In this document: piece by piece, positions 27,044 to 34,453 of the stretch
Position numbering within the stretch: position 1 is the stretch's first letter
How the letters are laid out: every line of letters starts with the position of its first letter
Source of the DNA: Burkholderia ubonensis
GTDB taxonomy: Bacteria > Pseudomonadota > Gammaproteobacteria > Burkholderiales > Burkholderiaceae
Reading direction: 5' to 3'
DNA: 64,000 nt
NCBI RefSeq assembly: GCF_001718695.1
Contig: NZ_CP013422.1
Coordinates: 744,001 to 808,000 of the forward strand
Position numbers and translations under genes: made by a program
The notes under the pieces: model-generated
Databases searched by the model: none
The model's input: only the letters and a program-made list of their open reading frames with translations
What the model was told of the DNA's origin: nothing

Positions 27044-27409
27044 CTACAACTGATAGGGCGCCCGGATGCCCGGTTCGGTGGCGGGAAAATCCTTCGTGTT
27101 GCGCGATACGAGCAGCAGGCCGTTCACTTGCGCGGAAGCCCACACGATCGCATCGGGCAACCGAATGCGGCGCGCCTGGCGAATCGCGACCGCGCGATTC
27201 GCCACCGCGCCGTCGAGCGGAATGATGTCGAACGACGACAGCCACGTGCGGATCGCTGCGTCGTCGCTTGCCGTTGCGCCGACCAGGACTTCCATCCAGG
27301 TCACCACGCTGATCGCGCGCGACTCGTAGCGGGCGAGTTCCTCGCGCGCGGCTTCCACGCCGCCGAGATAGTCGATCAGGATGTTGGTGTCGAAGAGGGC
27401 ATTCACCAT
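27044..27409 (-). CDS. PIN-domain toxin, VapC-like
   Basis: A 121-residue PIN-domain ribonuclease. The acidic residues are in FDTNILIDYLGG (near residue 7), a Glu in VVTWMEVLVGA near 43, and the C-terminal LPDAIVWASAQ (Asp near 93) and VSRNTKDF (near 112), which together form the Mg-binding site. The ATG at 27409 sits in ATGGTGA, overlapping the stop of an antitoxin tail (27403-27477). Overlapping genes are typical for vapBC. The intact antitoxin gene lies further upstream at 27573-27791, because the locus has been rearranged. Predicted role: inhibits translation by RNA cleavage unless bound by antitoxin. Confidence 0.88.
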   Translation of the reverse strand: MVNALFDTNILIDYLGGVEAAREELARYESRAISVVTWMEVLVGATASDDAAIRTWLSSFDIIPLDGAVANRAVAIRQARRIRLPDAIVWASAQVNGLLLVSRNTKDFPATEPGIRAPYQL

Positions 27410-27477
27410 TCCGCGCGCAACGCCTGTTGATACGCGAGCCCGTCGAGCGCGCGCGTTTTCCAGAGACCGAACACGGT
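27403..27477 (-). pseudogene. C-terminal remnant of a second VapB-like antitoxin gene
   Basis: The frame just upstream of the toxin encodes VFGLWKTRALDGLAYQQAL and then RAEW before its stop. This is nearly the same as the end of the intact antitoxin (VFGLWKDRAVDGLTYQEAL, then RSEW). No start codon or DNA-binding part belongs to this copy. It is the leftover 3' end of a second antitoxin gene whose 5' part has been lost. Confidence 0.75.
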
Positions 27478-27478
27478 G

Positions 27479-27545
27479 CCGGCATGCGGCGGCCGAAGCC
27501 GTGCGGGACGAGCGTTGGCCGCAAGCCGGCGGCTCCGGCATGCGG
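27479..27545. repeat. 11-base direct repeats within the rearranged vapBC locus
   Basis: CCGGCATGCGG occurs at 27479-27489 and again at 27535-27545, in the scar between the toxin-gene head (27556-27579) and the antitoxin-gene tail (27403-27477). The short direct repeats may have taken part in the deletion that created the scar. Confidence 0.7.
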
Positions 27546-27555
27546 TGACGTAACG

Positions 27556-27579
27556 GGTGTCGATGATCGCTTTTACCAT
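27556..27579 (-). pseudogene. Eight-codon head of a lost vapC copy
   Basis: Overlapping the intact antitoxin stop as ATGGTAA is a start codon followed by MVKAIIDT, very like the toxin N-terminus MVNALFDT at 27409. The similarity ends after eight codons. This is best explained as the beginning of a former toxin gene directly coupled to the intact antitoxin. Confidence 0.6.
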
Positions 27580-27791
27580 TCTGAACGCAGTGCCTCCTGA
27601 TAGGTGAGCCCGTCGACGGCGCGGTCCTTCCACAGGCCGAACACGATATCGGCATGCGATCGCTTGTGTTGTGCGATATACGCATCGATTGCATCGCGAA
27701 TGATCGCGGCGCGAGGGCGTTGCTCAGTGTCGACGATGGCGGCCAGCTCGTCGAGCTGGCCATTCGACAGATCGATCAGGATGCGGCTCAT
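27573..27791 (-). CDS. Ribbon-helix-helix antitoxin, VapB/RelB-like
   Basis: A 72-residue protein. The N-terminal ribbon-helix-helix (MSRILIDLSNGQLDELAAI, then AAIIRDAIDAYIAQH) binds DNA, and the C-terminal segment (VFGLWKDRAVDGLTYQEALRSEW) should wrap the PIN toxin. A strong palindrome 12 bases before its start is the likely operator for self-repression. It is separated from the toxin gene by a 160-base scar with remnants of a second toxin-antitoxin copy. Whether this antitoxin is the true partner of the remaining toxin is uncertain, though the conserved C-terminus suggests it. Confidence 0.85.
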   Translation of the reverse strand: MSRILIDLSNGQLDELAAIVDTEQRPRAAIIRDAIDAYIAQHKRSHADIVFGLWKDRAVDGLTYQEALRSEW

Positions 27792-27802
27792 GGCATTCTC
27801 CG

Positions 27803-27826
27803 ATATATGATATGCGTATCATATAT
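27803..27826. promoter_or_regulatory. Palindromic operator/promoter of the vapBC locus
   Basis: ATATATGATA / TATCATATAT are perfect 10-base inverted arms around a 4-base spacer, ending 12 bases before the antitoxin start. It is strikingly AT-rich in GC-rich surroundings. This is the expected site for autorepression by a ribbon-helix-helix antitoxin, and the TATCAT/TATGAT sequences can serve as -10 elements. Confidence 0.75.
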
Positions 27827-27905
27827 ACATCGAGTGACGTCCGCAAGCTGGGGCATCGCCGACGCGCGGCCGCTACGACAACATCTGCGTGTGCTGAAGG
27901 CCCCG

Positions 27906-28110
27906 ATGTCGTATGCGCGCCACATCGGCGCGGTGCGCGACGCGGCGCAGGCGTTCGGCTTGTCGCACCTGGACATCGTGTCGGGCGCGGGCCACGACGC
28001 GTGCCATGCCGCGCGTGCCGTGCGTCGACGGTCTCGGCCACAACGAGGCCGACGCGATCACGCCGGAATGGTCGACGGCCGGCGCCAACGTGCTGCTGCA
28101 AGCGGTGCCG
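27906..28110 (+). pseudogene. Remnant of an M20-family N-carbamoyl amino acid hydrolase gene
   Basis: Two short segments in different frames match consecutive parts of Zn-dependent carbamoylase/allantoate amidohydrolase C-termini. The first is GAVRDAAQAFGLSHLDIVSG, then AGHDACHAAR (27906-28014); the second is VPCVDGLGHNEADAITPEW, then STAGANVLLQAV (28015-28106). The usual seven or eight residues between them are missing and the frame shifts. Everything upstream of the first segment is absent. It is therefore a decayed fragment with no functional product. Confidence 0.7.
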
Positions 28111-28134
28111 CGAAGCGCCCGTGAGCGCCGCGGC

Positions 28135-28971
28135 TTATTTGCCGGGCTTGCGCCGCGCGACGTACGTCAGGTACGCGACGATCTGGTCGAGTTCCCGGTC
28201 GCTCAGCTGCTCGGGCGGGAACGCCGGCATCACGCGGCCCGGCCAGTCGCGCACCGATGCCGGATTGCGAATGTAGCGATGCAGCGCGGCGGGCTGGAAG
28301 TAATCGACCGGATTCATCGGCGCGTTGAGGTCGGGGCCGGCCTGGCTGCTGCCGGCGCCGTCGATGCGGTGGCAGGCGAGGCACAGCGTGACGAACAGCC
28401 GCTGCCCGGCGCGGGCCGGCGCGTTCGCCGGCAATGCGGGATCGACCGCGAGCGACGGCCAGCGCGCGAGCGGCGACGACTGGATCGTGATGCGCACGAT
28501 CTGATACGGCCACTGCTCGCCGCGCACCGACGCCGCGTCCGGCCCCGACCACACCAGATAGAACGGCCCCGCGCTGACCGGCTTGCGCGGCAGCTTCGGC
28601 CACGGGTGCGCGGGGTCCTCCACCGCGAGCCATGCAACGGCGCCGGCCGGCGCACGACGGCGCACCAGATCGAGCGGCAGCTGAGCGGCGAAGCCGTCGG
28701 CCGCGCGCGTTTCGAGCACGCTGTCCGCAGGCAGCGGCGCATCGCCCAGCAGCGCTGCGAACGGCACCGCACGGAACGTCATCGGCCGCCCGTACGCGAT
28801 GTCGTGCGGCACGTGCAGCTCGGTCGCATCGGCGCGTGTGAGCAAGGCGTCGCGCGTCAGCACGCGCGGCGCGCCGCCGGTGTCGAGTTCGAGCGCGGAC
28901 TGTGCGGATGCGTGCGTGGCGAGCGCGCACGCGAGCAGCAACAACAGCGAAAACCACCGGCGCTTCAGCAT
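28135..28971 (-). CDS. Exported c-type cytochrome
   Basis: A 278-residue periplasmic protein. A signal peptide covers about residues 1-24 (KRRWFSLLLLLACALATHASA), and the central part (ELHVPHDIAYGRPMTFRAVPFAALLG and so on) resembles the molybdopterin/sulfite-oxidase-type domain seen in some cytochrome fusion proteins. The C-terminal class I cytochrome c domain has its heme motif LCLACHRIDG near residue 190 and the axial methionine probably in GRVMPAFP near 245. GGAGAACGA precedes the ATG at 28971. Isolated gene; its redox partner is unknown. Confidence 0.85.
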   Translation of the reverse strand: MLKRRWFSLLLLLACALATHASAQSALELDTGGAPRVLTRDALLTRADATELHVPHDIAYGRPMTFRAVPFAALLGDAPLPADSVLETRAADGFAAQLPLDLVRRRAPAGAVAWLAVEDPAHPWPKLPRKPVSAGPFYLVWSGPDAASVRGEQWPYQIVRITIQSSPLARWPSLAVDPALPANAPARAGQRLFVTLCLACHRIDGAGSSQAGPDLNAPMNPVDYFQPAALHRYIRNPASVRDWPGRVMPAFPPEQLSDRELDQIVAYLTYVARRKPGK

Positions 28972-29296
28972 TCGTTCTCCGTACGAGGGTGTTCCGGCCG
29001 CGAGAAAACTGCAGGGGCGCTGGCCGGTGAATGGGATCGGGCGACAGTCTAGCCGGTGCGCGCGGCGTTGGCGACTTCGGAACGCGCGGCGTGCAGCGTG
29101 CGCGCGATATAGCATCGGGTACCGAAACATGCGCGGTGCGGTGCGCTGCCTCCTTCACGGCATCGCGGACATCGCGATACAGTCGGTCGCGCCGACGCTA
29201 CCGGACCATCGGCATGGACACTGTCGCAGACCGTACGCTTTGCCCATATCCGACGATCGTGGCCAGCCAACTGGCGTCGGCCCGGAATTTCCCGTC
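28972..29296. other. Intergenic region, nothing recognised
   Basis: About 325 bases between the cytochrome start and a short coding remnant. It should contain the cytochrome promoter on the minus strand, but I could not pick a convincing -35/-10 pair. Confidence 0.35.
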
Positions 29297-29410
29297 ATGC
29301 CGAATTTCCATCCGGACACGCTGCTGGACGGCGTCTCAACGCTCGAGCGCATCGTTCGCGAAGGCGTCTATCGCTCGCAGTTCGAAACCGTGACGAGCAA
29401 CGAGCGCTGA
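29297..29410 (+). pseudogene. Short coding remnant, possibly from a DUF3626-type gene
   Basis: A 37-codon frame reads NFHPDTLLDG, then IVREGVYRSQFETVTSN, then a stop. The segments NFHPD and GVYRSQFETGTSNGG-like are reminiscent of DUF3626 proteins, which are several hundred residues long. If so, only an internal piece of the N-terminal region is left. There is no ribosome site. The assignment is tentative. Confidence 0.35.
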
Positions 29411-29456
29411 ACGCGCAGCCACGATGTGCGCGCGGGCGCTCGCCGCACCTTGATGG

Positions 29457-30761
29457 TCAGCGGCGCGCACACTGCGCGTCCGCGTCCGGCAATGGCGTCT
29501 CGCGCGCCGTGTCGAAGTCGGCTTCGCGTACGCCGGTCGGTGTCAGCGACACGAAATGCATCGCGGCGGCGCGCGCCGGGAATCCGACGATGCCGGTCGC
29601 GCCCCACGGAATCGGCGAGCGCTGCACGCCGCTTACGGTCATGCCGGTCGGCGACAGCGCCAATGTCAGCAGCCGGCCGTCGCGGGTCGGCACGTACGCG
29701 TGTGCGCCGGCGACGCCGATGCCGGACTCGCGCACCGCGGCCGGCAGGCAATCGAGCCTCGCGGTGCGGCGGCCGTCCGGATCGATCAGCATCGCGGCGC
29801 CGCGCCGGTCCGCCGTCGTCGTGACGACGATGAAGCGATCGATCGCGGGAACATACGCGGCGGCATACACGTAGTACCGGATCGCTTCGCTCAGTTCTCC
29901 GAGCTTTTCGAGCTTCGCCGTCGCCGGGTCGAACAGCGCATATTCGAGCATGGCGTTCGTGCTGTCCTTGATGAACTTCTGCCAGACCAGCAGCGCCCGG
30001 TGCGGCGAGCCCGCGATCACGGGCCACCACTCGCGGCTGTGCGGCGCGACCGGGACGTGGTTCAGCAGCCGCCCGGCGGCATCGTAGGTCTTCAGATAGA
30101 CGCCGCCGCCGGTGCCCAGGTTGTCGACGCCGCCGCCGTCGACCCAGTCGGCGGAATAGAACACGACGAAGCGCTCGCCGACCGCGGCGACGTGCCCCGA
30201 GTGGCCGCCCGACTCGACGTCGTTCGGATACGGCTTGACCGGCTTCAGGTCGCGGCGATAGACGCCGTACCGCTGGCTGACTTCCTGCGGCGCGTTCCAG
30301 CCGTCCTCGAACGTGACGAAGAGGTCGCCCCGATCGTTCTGCGCGACCGACACCGGCTCCTGCGCTTCGGGCCGGCTGATGAAGGTGCGGACATGCGTGG
30401 TGTGCGCACTGCCGGGCGACCACTCGCCGACGTATACGTCATGCGGCCAGTTGCCGTTGGACAGCGCGCCGCGCGGCGGGATGCCCGAGCTGCTGAAGAA
30501 GATCCAGCGCTTGCCGTTGCCGGCGTCGGCCACACCGATGCCGTGCATGAAGCGTCGCGGGTCGCCGGTGTCCTTGCGTGGCGCGGACGGACGGGGCGCG
30601 GCCTTGTGTCTGGCGGTCGCGCCCGCGAGCGCGGCCGGCGGGGCCACGCTCGCGGCAACGACGAGACAGCAGGCGGCGCACAGCGCGCTGGCGATGACCC
30701 GCGCCGCTTTTCGCCGGTCCGCCTTCGATCCGGCCATGATCCGCGCGCGCAGCGGCATCAT
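29457..30761 (-). CDS. Secreted propeller-like protein at the end of the PNAG operon
   Basis: A 434-residue exported protein. A signal peptide lies at about residues 15-47 ([20 protein letters not shown]), followed by repeated strand-rich segments ([34 protein letters not shown]) like a BNR or beta-propeller protein. No catalytic motif is visible. The ATG at 30761 overlaps the glmS stop (ATGA), so it is translated from the same transcript as the pga genes. A role in binding or processing the polysaccharide outside the cell is inferred from that coupling. Alternative start at 30758. Confidence 0.7.
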   Translation of the reverse strand: MMPLRARIMAGSKADRRKAARVIASALCAACCLVVAASVAPPAALAGATARHKAAPRPSAPRKDTGDPRRFMHGIGVADAGNGKRWIFFSSSGIPPRGALSNGNWPHDVYVGEWSPGSAHTTHVRTFISRPEAQEPVSVAQNDRGDLFVTFEDGWNAPQEVSQRYGVYRRDLKPVKPYPNDVESGGHSGHVAAVGERFVVFYSADWVDGGGVDNLGTGGGVYLKTYDAAGRLLNHVPVAPHSREWWPVIAGSPHRALLVWQKFIKDSTNAMLEYALFDPATAKLEKLGELSEAIRYYVYAAAYVPAIDRFIVVTTTADRRGAAMLIDPDGRRTARLDCLPAAVRESGIGVAGAHAYVPTRDGRLLTLALSPTGMTVSGVQRSPIPWGATGIVGFPARAAAMHFVSLTPTGVREADFDTARETPLPDADAQCARR

Positions 30762-32581
30762 TCCACGGTCACGGACTTGGCGAGGTTGCGCGGCTTGTCG
30801 ACGTCGGCGCCGCGCGCGCAGCCGACGTGATAGGCGAGCAGCTGCAGCGGCACGACGTGCATGACCGGCGACAGCACGTCGCCCGGCTCGCGCAGGCGAA
30901 TCAGGCGCGTGTCGTCGGCGTCGTCGATCTCGAGATGGCTGCCCGCGAGCACGTAGAGCCGCCCGCCGCGCGCGCGCACTTCGGCCATGTTCGACTTCAG
31001 CTTCTGGAACAGGCCGTCGTCCGGCGCAATCGTGACGACCGGCATCGCGCTCGTCACGAGCGCGAGCGGGCCGTGCTTCAGCTCGCCCGCCGGGTAGCCC
31101 TCGGCATGGATGTACGACACCTCCTTGAGCTTCAGCGCGCCTTCCATCGCAATCGGGAAGTGAATGCCGCGCCCGAGGAACAGCGCATTCTCCCGCTGCA
31201 TGAAATCGGCGGCCCAGCCCATGATCTGCGTTTCCAGGGCCAGCGCATTGCCGACGCGCGCCGGCAGCCCGCGCAACTGCTGCAGGCATGCTGCCGCACG
31301 CGTGGCGTCGAGCCGGCCGCGCAACTGCGCGAGCGTCACCGTCAGCAGGAACAGCGCGACCAGCTGCGTCGTGAAGGCCTTGGTCGACGCGACGCCCAGT
31401 TCGACGCCGGCCTGCGTCAGGAAGCGCAGCGACGCGTTGCGCGCGATCGTGCTCGTCGCGACGTTGCAGATCGCCAGCGACAGGTCCTGGCCCCGGCCGC
31501 GCGCGTGCTCGATCGCGCCGATCGTGTCGGCGGTCTCGCCCGATTGCGAAATGCCGACGACGAGCGTGCCCGGGTCGGCCACCGATTCCCGGTAGCGGTA
31601 TTCGCTGGCGATCTCGACCTGGGCCGGCAGGCCCGCAATGCTCTCGATCCAGTATTTCGCGGTGAGCCCCGCGTAATAGCTGGTGCCGCAGCCGAGCAGC
31701 AGCACGCTGCGCGTTTTCGACAGCAGCGCGCGCGCGGTTTCGTCGTCGCCGAACAGCGCGGGCGACACGGTGTCGACGCCGTCGAGCGTGGCGGCGATCG
31801 CCTGCGGCTGCTCGAAGATCTCCTTCTGCATGAAGTGACGATACGGTCCGAGCGCTGCGTCGTGGTCGCGCGCCCGGACCACGCACAGCGGACGCTGCGC
31901 GTCGCTGCCGATCGAATCGACCACGGCGATGCGCTCGGGCGTGAGCAGCGCGACGTCGCCGTCCTCGAGATAGATGAAACGGTCGGTCAGGTCGCCGAGC
32001 GCCGCGCAGTCGGACGCGAGGTAGTTCTGCTGCGCGCCGATGCCGATCACGAGCGGCGAGCCCGCGCGCGCAGCCACGAGACGCTGCGGCTCGCGCGCGC
32101 TCAGCACCGCGACCGCGTACGCGCCGCGCAGGCGCTTGACCGCGCGAACGACGGCGTCGAACAGGTCGTCGCGATACTCGCCGTGAATCAGGTGGGCGAT
32201 CACTTCCGTATCGGTCTCGCCGCGAAAGACGTAGCCGCGCTGCCGCAGTTCGGCCCTGAGCGCATCGTGGTTCTCGATGATGCCGTTGTGCACGACCGCA
32301 ATCGAGTCGCCCGGCATGATCGGGTGCGCGTTGGTCTCGGACGGCGCGCCGTGGGTGGCCCAGCGCGTATGGGCGATGCAGGTTCCCGCTTCGAGACCGA
32401 GCGTCATCACGCGTTCCTGAAGATCCGTCACGCGCCGCAACGTGCGCTCGCTGCGCAGGTTGCCGCCGTTCTGCAGCGCAATGCCGCACGAGTCGTAGCC
32501 GCGGTACTCGAGCCGGCTCAGCGCCTTGACCAGTTGCGGCACCTGATTGCTCCGGCCGCTTGCTCCGACGATTCCACACAT
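30758..32581 (-). CDS. glmS: Glutamine--fructose-6-phosphate aminotransferase (isomerizing), PNAG-operon paralogue
   Basis: A 607-residue enzyme making glucosamine 6-phosphate from fructose 6-phosphate and glutamine. The N-terminal glutaminase has its catalytic Cys2 (MCGIVGAS), HTRWATHG near residue 72 and VVHNGIIEN near 95. Two SIS sugar-isomerase domains follow (GCGTSYYAG near 297, SQSGETADT near 342, then [18 protein letters not shown] near 480), with the canonical C-terminus KSVTVE. All active-site parts look intact. Cells normally have another glmS in core metabolism. Here the gene sits in the pga operon, 59 bases after pgaD, so it probably boosts UDP-GlcNAc supply for polymer synthesis. 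Confidence 0.93.
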   Translation of the reverse strand: MCGIVGASGRSNQVPQLVKALSRLEYRGYDSCGIALQNGGNLRSERTLRRVTDLQERVMTLGLEAGTCIAHTRWATHGAPSETNAHPIMPGDSIAVVHNGIIENHDALRAELRQRGYVFRGETDTEVIAHLIHGEYRDDLFDAVVRAVKRLRGAYAVAVLSAREPQRLVAARAGSPLVIGIGAQQNYLASDCAALGDLTDRFIYLEDGDVALLTPERIAVVDSIGSDAQRPLCVVRARDHDAALGPYRHFMQKEIFEQPQAIAATLDGVDTVSPALFGDDETARALLSKTRSVLLLGCGTSYYAGLTAKYWIESIAGLPAQVEIASEYRYRESVADPGTLVVGISQSGETADTIGAIEHARGRGQDLSLAICNVATSTIARNASLRFLTQAGVELGVASTKAFTTQLVALFLLTVTLAQLRGRLDATRAAACLQQLRGLPARVGNALALETQIMGWAADFMQRENALFLGRGIHFPIAMEGALKLKEVSYIHAEGYPAGELKHGPLALVTSAMPVVTIAPDDGLFQKLKSNMAEVRARGGRLYVLAGSHLEIDDADDTRLIRLREPGDVLSPVMHVVPLQLLAYHVGCARGADVDKPRNLAKSVTVE

Positions 32582-32640
32582 GGATCACCTCGTCCAGAAG
32601 AGGTTATCGGCACGCCCGCGCGGTGCGGCGGACGTCGACG

Positions 32641-33204
32641 TCAGGTGCCGTGACGCGTCGTCGGGCCGACGCCGGTCCAGACGGCCTCGTTCGATTCCTC
32701 GTCGACCCATTCGCGCGCTTGCGGCGCGGCACGGCGCTCGTGGCGCTTCCATTCGAGCGCGGAAATCGATCCGTTGGCGTCATGCGATGCGACGAGAATG
32801 CGCGACGCCTGTTTCCCGTCGAGGTGCTCGGACTTCGCCAGTGCCGTCGTCGGTGCCGGCTTCGACTTCAGGCTGGCCGAGCGCCGCAGCATCTTCGTGA
32901 CGTGCCACCGGAAGGTGAACGGATGAATGACGCGGGCGGCGATCAGCCACGTGACCAGCGCACCGGCGATGAGCGAGATGCCGGTCACATAGAAGACCAG
33001 TTGCTCGATCGGCATTTCGGCGTCGTTGATCGGCAGCAGGTAGCGGTACGTATAGATGCAGATCGACGCCCATACCGCGCCGACCAGCGCCGGCCGAATG
33101 AAGCGAAACCACACGATCTGCGTGCAACCGGCGATGATGCCGCGATCGGCGATCATCCGGGCGGGTGACCGGAGCGAGAGGTCAATAATCGGCGCGTTCT
33201 TCAT
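32641..33204 (-). CDS. pgaD: PgaD-like PNAG synthase accessory protein
   Basis: A 187-residue inner-membrane protein with two membrane helices (about residues 32-55 and 70-95). The N-terminal IIDLSLRSPARMIADRG is typical of PgaD/HmsS proteins. The C-terminal cytoplasmic tail is longer than in E. coli. PgaD works with PgaC to make poly-N-acetylglucosamine. The ATG at 33204 has GAGGAATTCAAC upstream and lies inside the 3' end of pgaC, giving a 23-base overlap, so translation is coupled. Confidence 0.85.
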   Translation of the reverse strand: MKNAPIIDLSLRSPARMIADRGIIAGCTQIVWFRFIRPALVGAVWASICIYTYRYLLPINDAEMPIEQLVFYVTGISLIAGALVTWLIAARVIHPFTFRWHVTKMLRRSASLKSKPAPTTALAKSEHLDGKQASRILVASHDANGSISALEWKRHERRAAPQAREWVDEESNEAVWTGVGPTTRHGT

Positions 33205-34453
33205 GTTGAATTCCTCGGTCGGGACTGGTCCATATTGCACGTTTGCCCCGGCCTCGCAACACGATGGCGGGCAGGGCGACGACGGTGGTGATCATGCTGA
33301 TCAGCCAGAAGGCGACGGGATACCAGACGGTGTCCAGGAAATACATCAGGAGCTTTTCGTCGTAGCGGCGATCGATCATGCAGCCGACGATCAGCTGCAG
33401 CACGCAGGTCGCCACCAGCAGCATGCCGTGCCAGCGCGGCACCAGCGACACGTGCCAGTCCGGCGGCAGCGGATGGAACAGGCCGACGACCGACAGCAGC
33501 AGGATGAACGACATCGAATACGCCCAGGCGATGCCGATCAGATACTCGGCGTAGAGCGGCCACATCATCATCTGCGCGGGCCGCGCGACCGTGCCGGCAT
33601 ATTTGAGCAGCACCTGGATGCCGCCCTTGGCCCAGCGCAGCCGCTGGCGATAGAGCCCCCGGATCGTCTCCGGCATCAGGATCCAGCTGAGCGCATGCGG
33701 CTCGTACATGACGCGCCAGTCGCGGCACTGCAGCTTCCAGCTGATGTCGATGTCCTCGGTCAGCATGTCCGAGCTCCAGAAGCCTACGTCGGCGAGGGCG
33801 GTCTTGCGGAACATCGTGATGACGCCGGACACCGTGAAGATGCGGCCGTACACCTGCTGCGTGCGCTTGATCAGCCCGACGATCGACGAGAACTCGCCGA
33901 CCTGCATGCGGCCGAGCAGCGACGTGCGCGTGCGGATGCGCGGGTTGCCGGTGACCGCGCCGACGCCGGGGTCGGCGATGAAATGCTCGAGCATCCATTC
34001 GATCGCATCGTGCGCGAGCAGCGAATCGCCGTCGATGCAGAGCAGGTACTCCGCGTTCGACACGGCGGCCGCGGTCGTGAGGCCCACCGCCTTGCCCTCG
34101 TTGCGCGCGTGATGGATGACGATGAGCCGCGGGATGTCGGCGGCCAGCTCGTTGAGCATTTCGCCGGTGCGGTCCCGGCTGCCGTCGTTGACCGCGATGA
34201 TGTCGTAGGTCGGATAGTCCATGCCGTTCAGGTGCGTGATCACGCTGCGCACGTTCGCTTCTTCATTGAAGCAGGGCACGACGATCGACACCTTCGGCAT
34301 GCCGCTCGCCGCGAGCATGCGCTTGGACAGCACGCGGCCCTCCTCGAGCAGCAGGAAATGCACGACGCCCCCGATCATCCACAGATACGACATGAAGAAC
34401 GGGTAATAGAAGACGAAGTCCTGCAGGCGCCGGATGAGGTCGTGTGTGATCAT
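33182..34453 (-). CDS. pgaC: Poly-N-acetylglucosamine synthase, GT2 family
   Basis: A 423-residue processive glycosyltransferase in the inner membrane that polymerises N-acetylglucosamine from UDP-GlcNAc. N-terminal membrane helix, then the GT2 domain: VVPCFNEEANV near residue 58, VNDGSRDRTG near 90, DGDSLL near 138, EDIDISWKL near 232 and the QRLRWAKGG product-binding motif near 268. Three or four C-terminal membrane helices follow. The motifs are complete. The start at 34453 overlaps the pgaB stop (ATGA). Confidence 0.95.
   Translation of the reverse strand: MITHDLIRRLQDFVFYYPFFMSYLWMIGGVVHFLLLEEGRVLSKRMLAASGMPKVSIVVPCFNEEANVRSVITHLNGMDYPTYDIIAVNDGSRDRTGEMLNELAADIPRLIVIHHARNEGKAVGLTTAAAVSNAEYLLCIDGDSLLAHDAIEWMLEHFIADPGVGAVTGNPRIRTRTSLLGRMQVGEFSSIVGLIKRTQQVYGRIFTVSGVITMFRKTALADVGFWSSDMLTEDIDISWKLQCRDWRVMYEPHALSWILMPETIRGLYRQRLRWAKGGIQVLLKYAGTVARPAQMMMWPLYAEYLIGIAWAYSMSFILLLSVVGLFHPLPPDWHVSLVPRWHGMLLVATCVLQLIVGCMIDRRYDEKLLMYFLDTVWYPVAFWLISMITTVVALPAIVLRGRGKRAIWTSPDRGIQHEERADY

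Noticed and set aside
24158..27430. A 1090-residue open frame on the plus strand opposite ahpF, ahpC and vapC
   Set aside because: It is antisense to well-identified genes, is dominated by Arg, Ala, His and Val as expected from GC-rich codon shadows, and has no motif or ribosome site.
30827..32653. A 608-residue open frame on the plus strand opposite glmS
   Set aside because: glmS is complete with all active-site motifs. The opposite frame shows only shadow composition.
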